Shown here piece after piece: positions 38,333 through 48,078 of a stretch of 64,000 nt of DNA. Where the stretch lies: positions 45,286,309 through 45,350,308 of the forward strand of contig CM039512.1 in the NCBI GenBank assembly GCA_022432975.1, read 5' to 3'. A program made the translations under genes and the position numbers. The DNA is from Begonia masoniana (Eukaryota > Streptophyta > Magnoliopsida > Cucurbitales > Begoniaceae). Numbering within the stretch: the first letter of the stretch is position 1; each line of letters opens with the position of its first letter. Below the pieces are notes generated by a model, which made no database searches, was not told the origin of the DNA, and saw only the letters and a program-made list of their open reading frames with translations.

Positions 38333-38824
38333 AATAGTATATTACTGTGTTAAATCTAAGATTGATAAATCTGAAGTCAATGATGGTTTTTTTTTACAAG
38401 AAGTTAGGGTGTTATACAAGCCAACTGATACTTTCAATAAAGTGATGAGTTTGTCTCACCTCTAAAACATATATTTTTACAACAAACATCGATTAAAGAC
38501 AAATTGGCGAAGTTGAATTACAATTCTTTGAACAATTTAAATAATCAAATCTTCTTATTTTTTGTTCGAGATTTGCAATCAATTTGAATAGTTAATTTAT
38601 TACATTAATTACACTAATAATTGTTTGATAAGTTAACAAATATTTTAAGATAGTGGAATAAAATAGTAAATGTAATATTATTCTAGTCTTAATTCACCTA
38701 GTAATGAACAAATAAATAATAAATGTCAATGCACTGCAAAGGAGAGATGAAATTGAAATCTCACTTATCAAACTACATTCTTTCAGAGAATTCGTCATCA
38801 TATATCTAATTTATACGTTATATC
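38333..38824. other. AT-rich spacer of the duplicated block, copy B
   Basis: Reverse complement of 11875-12376; no gene seen. Confidence 0.75.
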
Positions 38825-41362
38825 TAGGGGTGGGCAGAACAACCGGACCAGACCGGATGTAATACCCAGTTGTACGGACTCGCATATTATATTATTATTG
38901 TATTATTGGATGACATTTTTGTAAATATGTCAAAACAAGTCTGTTTTACGAAAAGAAAGCGTCATCATGATCCTAACGATTAATAGGAATTTTAAGGAAA
39001 TTATGGGAATTTTCGGAGATTAAACGCTATATTCCGCGTAATTACAATTCTCGTAATGTAAAGAACGTTTTAGTAACAATAGTAAACGTGGTCCAAATTG
39101 CGAACGGACGGTTTTGTTGAATCCCAAATAATAAGAGGGACTTGTTGGTGAAATATGGAAAGTTAGAAAAGTCGAATCGTTGGACGATTAACGAACCGAA
39201 GGACGAACAAATAGAAAATTTAGTGGAAGGGCAAAATCGTCATTTAGCATTTAATTAATTATTAATTGTTTAACTTTATTTAAAGGCAAAATGCCTTAAC
39301 GATTTTCATTTTGAAAATCGATCTCCAGAAACCAAAACCCTCTCCCTCTCGGCTTCTCCTCCCTGCCCGCGACAAAAACCTTCCGATCCAATCTCCGTTC
39401 GTTCTGTTTCCTTCACGTTTTATCCTCCAATCAACGTTCTAGGTATGTCTCTATAGTTTTAGAACGTTTATTTTGAGTTTTACGGAGTTATACGTTTAGG
39501 GTTTTCGTTAGGTTTTCGGTTAAAAACGCGAATTAGGGTTCGTAATTAATAGGTTAGCCGTGATTAAGTATATATTGCACGTATTCGACGTTATTGGACG
39601 AAGTTAAATCAATTCGTGAAAATGTTAAAATTAGGGATTTTCGAGATTTTAGGAATAACTCGTAAATTGGAATTCGAGGTGCCGAACGTGAGTTGCTCGA
39701 ATAAATAGCCCAGTGAATGGGATTAGAACTTTAGAAAGTCTCCTTAGTTAAGATTTTGTAAATTTGGACGATCAATAGCTTAAATTAGTTTTAACGTCAA
39801 AATTGTGTTTTGCTTCAGACAAACAACGCTCGTGGACGGAGCTTGAGCTGCTTTGGACACGAGGTAAGTTCTCGTGATCTTCTTTGGCCGATTGGCCTAC
39901 ACCGTACGTCAAATGTCGTCTCAAGGAGTTTTGGAGATGCGTTTGTTTAATTGTATTTGGCTTGGGTAGCTAGGTTTTAGGAGTTTATAGTTTACGCTTT
40001 ACAGTCTTGATGGTACATATTATTGCTTGTTTACTGTATGATATTGAACTGTTCACGCATCACTTGTTTTAAAGAAAAGCATGAAAATGAACTTCCGCAC
40101 AGAGTTTTAAAGATAACGTAAAGCATAGCACTGGCCGAAAGGCGTATTGGCCGAAAGGCGTATTGGTCACGCGAGGTGGGGCTCAGGCACGGCTGTACGT
40201 GTTGTAAGCGTGTACCCCCCTCTTCTAGCTGGAAAGAGTAGTCCGCCCGCTGGATGAGCTCTCTCCTGTTAGAAGGTATAGGATCTCGGTGACACCTATT
40301 GAGCATTGCATAGTAAGATAAAATAAAGCATGGTTTAATGAACTCATAGCACAGCATGCATCGCATTTACGTAGAGCTTACTGGGATTTTATCTCATAGT
40401 GTGTTGTATGGTGTAGGTGACATAGACTTCGAGGTACCAGGTGAGGACGATGTCCCTCCACCTGAGGCATGATTCAGTTGACGGAGGATGGCTGCGGAGG
40501 TATGCTGGCGCAGTCGAGGCTCACCTGACCCGTGGGGATAGTATGTATAGATTTTGGGATGTTTTGGCTGGATAATTGTGTAGACGTTATAGGATGTTTG
40601 GTTCTTGTAGTTGATAGGTTTACATTTGAATGTTTTGGGTAAATTGTTTATAAAACAGTATTTAAACGTTATAGAAATGTTTTGGAAATGTTGTAAGTTG
40701 GATACGGATAAGCTCGATTTTTAGAGCTATCCATGCAGTTGGATTTCGCAAAGTCTGCTGTGGGTTGATTGAGTTTAAAATACGTTATAAACTGATACTT
40801 TGTTAGGAGTAGGTTTAATTGTGTTAGGTTGAATTGTGTTGGTTTGCTCTCTGGAATCCAGAGAGCACTTGTGAAAATAAAGGAAACAGAAAAGAAGAGA
40901 AAACATAAAAGAAAACAGAAGGGATCGCGTGGTGGTCGCTGCATAGAGTGCAGCGATCGATCTCTGCAGTAATGCAGAGATCGATCGCTGCTTGCTAGCA
41001 TATTCAGCGCATGCAGCGATCAGTCGCTGCATGCTGCAGCGACTGGGCGCGGCCTCCTTTCCTCGAGCAGAATGTCAATTCTGCCCTCCCCTTTTATTTT
41101 AATTGAAATTAGTTTCAAATAATGGTTTTATTTAATTAGTTTATATTTGATTTAAATGTTTTTAAAGTTAGATTTTAATTCCGATTTCGATTTTGGTTTC
41201 GATTTCGGTTTAGGTTCCGCCCAGTGTTTAATTAAAGATATTAAGTTAAAAAAATAAAAATAAAAAATATATGGTACGGAAAATACGGGTACAGTATTAG
41301 GGTCGCTACACCGGACCACTGGTTCGGGTCGGTTCTTGGCCGGTTTCGTGTGACTGGGAGCC
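38825..41362. mobile_element. hAT MITE remnant, copy B, split by solo LTR L4
   Basis: The MITE begins TAGGGGTGGGCAG at 38825, is cut at 38857 by L4, resumes at 41311 with CCGGACCACTGG and ends at 41362 where the L2 LTR starts. Joined, the pieces match the uninterrupted MITE piece at 11795-11874. Confidence 0.85.
38858..41310 (+). mobile_element. Solo LTR, family L4 (2453 bp), TSD CCGGA
   Basis: Starts TGTAATACCCAGTTG and ends AGGGTCGCTACA, flanked by CCGGA (38853-38857 and 41311-41315). It is related to L1 and L2 but distinct. Layout: exon end CTAG|GTATGT at 39442, 45-nt mini-exon 39819-39863, GTGTAG acceptor at 40417 with an acidic frame closing at TGA 40470-40472, hairpin GCTCTCTGGA/TCCAGAGAGC at 40846-40866, and a GCAGCGATC word array at about 40930-41055. 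No internal region, hence a solo LTR. Confidence 0.93.
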
Positions 41363-42663
41363 TGTAATACCCGACTGTACGGAATACTGATATTTTAATG
41401 TAAATGACATTTTTATAAATATGTCGAATCAAGTCGGTTTTGCAAAAAGAAAGCGTCATTACGATCCTAATAATTAATATGGATTTTAGAAAAATTTCGG
41501 AAATTTTAGGAGTCGTAACGCTAAGTTTACGAGAATTACGTCTATCGTGATATAAAGGATACTTCGGTAAAAATAGTAAACGAGGTCCGAATTTCGAACG
41601 GACAGTTTTAATAGAACCCTAATAATAAGTTGAAGTTATTGGTGAATTAAGAAAATTTGGAGAAGCCGAATCGTCGGTTAATTAATGAAACAAAAGACGA
41701 AACAAATAGAAAATCAAAGGAAGGGCAAAAAGGTAATTTGCCAAGTAAAATTTTAATAAATAATCAAATCCTCTTTTTTTTTTCTCCCTCACTCACGATC
41801 TCTCTCTCTCTGCATTTTGTTTCCTTCCCTGCGGTGACCATTTTTCCCTCACGGCGATTCCTCCATTTCCGACGATCGAGCTCTCCGATCGTCTCGATCC
41901 TTCACGTTTCTTCCTCCTCTCGCAACCCTAGGTACGATTCTAAGGTTTTAGGAAAGTTTATTTCAGTTTTTACGAAATTTAAACGATTAGGGTTCGTTTA
42001 GGGTTTTGTTAAAAAACGCGATTTATGGTTCGAGATTGATAGGTTTATCGAGTTTATGGATATAAATGACGTATTGAACGTTATTGGACGAAGTCAAATT
42101 GATTTGGTGAGAAATGTTAAAATTTGAGAATTTAGGGATTTTTTGGGAAAACTCGTAAACGGATATTTCGTGGTATTGAGCGCGAATTGGTTGTTGAAAC
42201 GCCTCGATTAGTTGAGTTATAGCTCTAGGAGAAATTCCTTAGTTAAGGATTTTGCTAGTTCGAGCATTTAATTGTTTAAGCTCGTTTTAACGACAATTTG
42301 GTGAAATTGCTTAAGTAAACAACGCTCGTGGACGGAGCTTGAAGTTCAACGCGCACGAGGTAAGTTCTCGTGATCTTCTCTGGCCGATTGGCCTACACTG
42401 TACGTCAAGGTCGTCTCGAGGAATTTTGGTGACGCTTTTGGTTTAAATTGTTTTGGTTGGGTAGTTAGATAGGATATGCTTTTAATAGTTTTTATTGTTT
42501 TGATGGTATGTATGTTGTTTGTTTACTTTAAGTACGTAACTGTTCATGCATCACGGTTTTAAATTATGCATAGAAAATGAATTTCTGCACAATGTTTTAA
42601 AGAAAATGGCGATGCGGCCTGGAGAGGGGCTATTGATCTATTGTGTAGGCACGAAGGAGTCTG
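41363..42663 (+). mobile_element. L2-family LTR fragment, copy B
   Basis: Begins TGTAATACCCGACTGTACGG at the same MITE junction as copy A and matches L2 for 1.3 kb, including the mini-exon block (about 42317-42361). It is interrupted at 42664 by another LTR-type terminus just before the position of the exon-3 acceptor. Confidence 0.85.
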
Positions 42664-42978
42664 TGTAACGCCCCGAGTTATCTGAACCCGGTTCGTCACA
42701 CCATTCCCGTACATGAATAAAAATTACAATCGTATTATTATTGTTTTTTTTTTTTTTAACTTGTAGCGGAAATCATCTAAGTAAAAATATAGTTAAACAA
42801 AACTATTGTACAATGCTTGAAATACTTAGTTAAAATTTTGGGGAATAATCAGCAAAAGAAATAAAGGATTAAATCGCAAAACACTTCATAAGTTTCAAAA
42901 GTCAAACGCATCGCCCACTGAACAAAGTCAACAAAAAGGGTGATGCAGAAAATAAAGGGAAAAAACATAAATATCCAT

Positions 42979-43741
42979 AACCTTCAAGGTTTTTACTTGA
43001 CTTGATTAAACGAGTGTATTGAGGACGAAAACCAATAACCTTCAAGGACCGCGTAATTAAGATATAGTAATAGGATGCGTTTGTTGGATATAAAGAACTT
43101 CCATTCAACGATGTTCCAAGGAACTTATCGAATCACCGCAAATGATTGTTACCTTTTTCATAACTGTGGTTAGAACATAAGGTGTTTGATACATTTCACC
43201 TTCAAGGTTTTACGTGAAGGGATGACAATGACTTGTATTGAGGACCTAATAACCCTCAGGACCGTATTAGACGTAGTATGCGTTTAATGAGTATAAGAAC
43301 TTCACGTCAATCGCTTTTTTCAAAAAAACTGAACGATCAAGTATAGGTTACTGTAATTGACTTTGTTAGAACATAAATTATCCATTTCATTCACCTATAG
43401 GTTTTAACTTGAAGTGAAGAGAACGATGGTGGTAGAGGACCCAATAACCTTCAAAGGATTCGTATTAAAATAGTAATGCGTTTTTGATGGAGTATAAGAA
43501 ACTTCACTTCAATCGATTCGTTCCAAAGGCACTTACGTATCAATCAATAAGGTTACTGTTTCATCACTCTCTTTCGGTAGAAACCTAATTACCATTTTCA
43601 CTTTTCAAGGTTTTAACTTAGGTTAATGAGAACGACGTGTATTGAGGACGCAATAACCTTCAATGGACGCTGTACTTAAGACTTAGTAGGTCTTTGATGG
43701 TTATCATACGAAACTCACTTCATCGATTTTTTCCAAAGAAC
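42979..43741. repeat. About 200-bp tandem repeat, four noisy units, ending at a gap
   Basis: Units near 42979, 43200, 43394 and 43601 share AGGTTTTAACTT, GTATTGAGGAC, AATAACCTTCAA, ATGCGTTTGATGG and AACTTCACTTCAATCGATT in the same order. They differ by many small indels, and the last is cut by the N block. Confidence 0.85.
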
Positions 43742-43841
43742 NNNNNNNNNNNNNNNNNNNNNNNNNNNNNNNNNNNNNNNNNNNNNNNNNNNNNNNNNNN
43801 NNNNNNNNNNNNNNNNNNNNNNNNNNNNNNNNNNNNNNNNN
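43742..43841. other. Assembly gap (100 N)
   Basis: Placeholder gap inside the tandem repeat region. Confidence 0.99.
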
Positions 43842-44213
43842 CCGAGCTTTAAACCTACTTCGAACCTTTCTCCACTAAGCCAGCTTCCAGAGCTTGACCC
43901 CCGCTCCAAGGCCTCCCGTACCTTGATTCATAAAAACACCGAGCACATTTGGTCCTTTGCAATAGTCAAAAGATCCCTTAGTTGGTTTATTCTGGTCCTA
44001 ATGTGCTCGGGCTCCTTCCGTGTCTTCCAGTTCCGTCTTGGCTGTCTTTGGTTTCTAGGCTTCTCTTTCTTTCCTTAAAGGTTATAATTACGAATCTAGA
44101 AAGAAACTAACTAAGTTAAGAAATACTTACAGTCGTGAACATGTTGCAACGGCGCCGGTATTGTCGGGTAATGCCTTTGAACGACTCGACCCACTAACTC
44201 TTGATACCATCTT

Positions 44214-44705
44214 TGTAGCGCCCCGAACGCCTCGGGCCCGGTGCGTTACGTGAAACGCAATCCCGGGTTAATGACGTTAAAAGTATCTTAAATAAAATTT
44301 GCGACTCGGTTTTTTTTGGTTTTTCCGAAACCTCAATTTTTCTTGAAAGCGTGTCTAAATACTTGAACACTAACTTGGAAAAATGTCGGGTTCAAATGTT
44401 TCGGAAAAAATGACGTTGTCAAAAAATTTCAAAATAGACAAGGAGGGGCTCCTGATAGCGCCGCGCGCCGCGCCACAATCCCACTCTCCCCTTTTGCGCG
44501 CATCGCCTGCCCAGCGCGCGCCCTTCGCGCTGCCTGTCCGGAGGCGATACTCGCCCCCGGTGTCAAAAATTTTACATTTCGATTCCTCTCCACCTTCTCT
44601 GCCGTTTTCGCCAAAAATCGCCCCAAGGCGATTGCTTGCTCCTCCCTCCCCACGCGTCACATTCGCCCACCTCGGTGTTTTGACCCCAAAAACGCCCACA
44701 AACTT

Positions 44706-44752
<47 letters not shown>

Positions 44753-44758
44753 TTTTTA
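44214..44758 (-). mobile_element. LTR terminal fragment (TGTAGCGCCCCGAACG type)
   Basis: Adjacent to the PBS-like site, so it is the 3' end of a 5' LTR on the minus strand. It contains a GC-rich block of GCGCG words (44458-44530), then 42 consecutive T (44709-44750), after which the sequence changes to LTR text in the opposite orientation. Confidence 0.55.
44709..44750. repeat. Poly(T) tract, 42 bases
   Basis: A perfect homopolymer at the point where LTR orientation switches. Confidence 0.97.
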
Positions 44759-45971
44759 GGTGATGTGTGTTTTAATGGTATTTGTCGTGTTTTAATGGTA
44801 TGCTCGTTAATTATGTTATATTGTTTATATTGAACTGTTCATGCATCACGGTTTTAAAAACGACATGAAAATGAATTTACGCACGGATTTCATGAGAAGA
44901 ACATGCATTGTAAAGGCAAGTAAAGTATCACAGTAAACAACCATGACATGGGGTTATCGGGGATGAGGTTCAGACCTGGCGTTCCGTGGTAAGCGGGTTT
45001 TCCTCCCTTCAGATGGTGTGGGCTGTCTAACCGCTAGACGTGCCCTATCCATCTGTCGAGCGTTTCCGATAACCATAGACTGACACGTACTGATATATGC
45101 ATTGACATGGACGGTTTTCATAGCATTGAGCATACATGATCATGCATTAACATTTACGTAGAGCTTACTGAGATTTTTATCTCATAGGTGTCTTTATGGT
45201 GTAGGTGACATAGATCCAGGTGAGGAAGATTTCTGTAACGCCCCCGAACCCACCCTTGCTCGGAGCATTACTTGGCTCACATTAACCTTCTATAATTTAA
45301 ATAAAATCGAACACCGCAGAATTTAAAACTAAATCTCTCAAAGCTCTATTACGTCATACCTAGCTGCCTAGACTCACTAATTTCTCTTAATCCTAACCGT
45401 TAAGCACCACGGTGTCCTTCCCAAAAATTTCGGCAAAGTAACGCCTGAAAATGGCGCCTCCAAAATGCTAGGTACCTGCAAAGAAATAAATCCTAACCAA
45501 TCCAGAATACTCCTCATCAACTTATCCAACATATAAAATCACCAAATAGGAGTAAAGAGGAAAACTAAAATACTAACATTCCTAAGTGAAGAAAGTCCAC
45601 AGTACAGGGCGACACGTCACCCTTAACTATAACGACAAATAGCTATACTATAACTCTCAAAACATCAACCAAAAAGAAAGTTACGCATTCCCATCATTTC
45701 TACAAACAGACATTTATGACAAACTACCAAAAGACAAGCCCACATTCCCCTGAAGACCATGGTCGAAGCGCCCCGACAACTGCTCGCACCGGCATACAGC
45801 GTACATCAACGACTGCGTCCCAATCATAGCTTTCCTCGTAGCTCTAACCTATACTCCTGTCGTCACCTACACCACAGAACACACACACACACGTAAGCTT
45901 AAGCTTAGCAAGTAGGGGATAACAAATACAGTTTAAAAACCAAGCACTATGCACAACAACACAATACGGCC

Positions 45972-46160
45972 AAACAATGCAACACAACACCACAATGCAA
46001 CTCAACAACTCGACTCATAGTTGCCCGCACCCAAAGGTGCCTTACTCTTTAACGGACTACCATGCTAAACAATGCAACACAACACCACAATGCAACTCAA
46101 CAACTCGACTCATAGCTGCCCGCACCCAAAGGTGCCTTACACATTGCCCACACCGAAGTG
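45972..46160. repeat. 95-bp tandem duplication in L5
   Basis: The segment starting CAATGCAACACAACACCACA at about 45976 recurs at about 46071 with the same following AACTCAACAACTCGACTCAT and CACCCAAAGGTGCC text. Confidence 0.85.
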
Positions 46161-46204
46161 CCTTACACATTGCCAGCACCGAAGTGCCTTACTCTTTAAC
46201 CAAC

Positions 46205-46385
46205 TATCGTTAACCCTCACAACAACAAACACACAACGACAAACACACAACGACAAACACACAACGAAAAACTCACCACGACAAACACACAACGACAAAC
46301 ACACGATGACAAACACACAACGACAAACTCACCACGACAAACACACAACGACAAACACACAACGACAAACACACAACGACAACCA
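46205..46385. repeat. AACACACAACGAC minisatellite in L5
   Basis: About a dozen 13-14 bp units (AACACACAACGAC and variants with ACTCACCACGAC). Perfectly direct units without unique spacers, so not a CRISPR-like array. Confidence 0.93.
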
Positions 46386-46454
46386 TGCAGCTATGCGTAT
46401 CTAGCGTGCTCTACATCATGATGCATGCTTCAAAGAAATGAATTGCCACACCAC

Positions 46455-47924
46455 TGTAGCACCCGGTTTCAATTAAACCGAATTTAACTTATCAATTAAT
46501 GATGTGCAATTTCATGGAAGAATTGGGAGAGTTATTGATTAGGTTAATGAGTGACTAAGCAAGGGCATTTATGTAAATTGGAAATTTAAAAGTGGATAAC
46601 GTATTTAAGGAATGAGGGATTGGGTTTAATGCACTGTAGCTGCCACCATTTCACACTTTTTTCTTTGAGTTTTCAGCTCAAGCAGCCGAGCTCTCTAGGC
46701 AATTTTCCTCGCCCGATTCTCCTTCAACTTAGGTGAGTTTTCCTCATTTCTCTTATGATATAGTGGTTAAATACCTAATGGAGTACAATGTGGAGATTTT
46801 GAGGATGCTGAGATTGAGCGTAGGTTCGGGTTTTTGTGATAAAGGGGGGGGAATGCTCGGGTAGTAGGGTTTCTAACTGGATTTCCTCGAACCACTGTTT
46901 GATTCTTGGTGAGGTTTAGTGAAGTTTTGATTTATATTCTGTTATGAACTTAGGTGAGCAGATTTCTGGAGTGGTTAGCAACCAAACAATTTCTCGAAAT
47001 CCAGGTAAGTAAAGTATGCATGTGCTTTCGGGCCTACATCACAAAACAGTAGGGTTATGTATCTTGTGAATGATTTTGTATCTCATGCATCATGTTTTTG
47101 AAAGATTACGAAAATGAATTTCCATGTAAGAGTTGTTATTCTGTTCTTTGTCGGTAGATGAAGTCTATCGGCAGATGTTGAGTCGTGTTGTTCTATCGGA
47201 AGATGTCTTCAGTAAATCCATCAGATGATGTCTCAGTAAAGTCATTTGTACATGAGGTTTGTTCTATCGGAAGATGTCTTCAGTAAAGCCATCTGATAAT
47301 GTCCCAGTAAAGTCATCGGTACATGAGGTTTATTCTATCGGAAGATGTAGATTTTGCCCTACCGGTATGAGTGGGTATTATGCTTGTCGTTTAGTGATCG
47401 GTATATGCAATTTACCCTATCGGAAGAAGGGAACGAGAGATTTTGTTGTTTTGCCATCGGTAGATGCGAGTCGCAAAACTTGTCGTTTTGCGATCGGTTG
47501 ATGTTGGATAATTGACTTATCCGGCTGACGTCATCGGCAGATGTAATCTGCCGAGAGATGTCTTTGTTTCCAACTCTTCTGGTTGACGTCATCGGCAGAA
47601 GCCTTCTATTTTCTGTTGCTGCTTTTTTCGTTGACTTTACTCATCGGCAGATGCGTTTGACTTCTGCGACTTCTCAAGTATTCCACGGTTTAAACTTTTA
47701 TTTCCTATCTGCCGATTGTCTCCTAACATTCCGAACAATGTTTTACAGTTTTATTTAACCATACCGTTGCTCAAATCATTTTCCGCTGCAAGTTTTAAAA
47801 TATTTGAAGTTTTAGAAAATATCAAATTACGACTTTCGAGCGAAGTTTCAAATTTGAACCAGAATTTCCGAGTCATGTGCAAGTCTTGTGTAACGAACCG
47901 GTTTATATAATCTGAGGCATTACA
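46455..47924 (+). repeat. E2 5' LTR (1470 bp, internal deletion)
   Basis: Starts TGTAGCACCCGG, ends GAGGCATTACA. Putative exon end TTAG|GTGAGT at 46732 and mini-exon 46954-47004 are present, but the part corresponding to 53404-54092 of the 3' LTR, including the exon-3 acceptor, is missing after about 47127. The word array (CGGCAGATG, CTATCGGAAGATG) spans 47150-47650 and has two intact TGACGTCA sites (47526 and 47584). Confidence 0.92.
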
Positions 47925-47927
47925 GTA

Positions 47928-47939
47928 TGGTATCAGAGA
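47928..47939 (+). promoter_or_regulatory. E2 primer-binding site
   Basis: TGGTATCAGAGA three bases after the 5' LTR; complementary to initiator Met-tRNA except at the end. Confidence 0.88.
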
Positions 47940-48078
47940 CATTCAGTTAAACCGTTCAAAAGATTACTCATCAGTGCCAATCGTTGCATGGAAGTACTCC
48001 AACAACTGTAAGTGTTTATCTTAACCTTAGCTATTAGAAGTTTAAGGGTGTACTTAACCTTGTATAGGAATATAGCAA

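Larger units (their letters stand above)
42664..44213 (-). mobile_element. Minus-strand LTR element, fragmentary, containing gap 3
   Basis: The + strand starts TGTAACGCCCCGAG at 42664 with AACTTGTAGCGGAAATC downstream, which reversed resembles LTR 3' end text. At the right edge, 44198-44209 reads as the reverse of TGGTATCAAGAG, an initiator-Met-type PBS, next to the LTR terminus at 44214. The internal stretch 43842-44197 has no recognised coding. The two LTR ends are not clearly the same family, so this may be two elements or an assembly join. Confidence 0.5.

Noticed and set aside
46205..46385. Regular short repeats resembling a CRISPR array
   Set aside because: Units are contiguous without unique spacers and lie in a plant LTR; this is a minisatellite.
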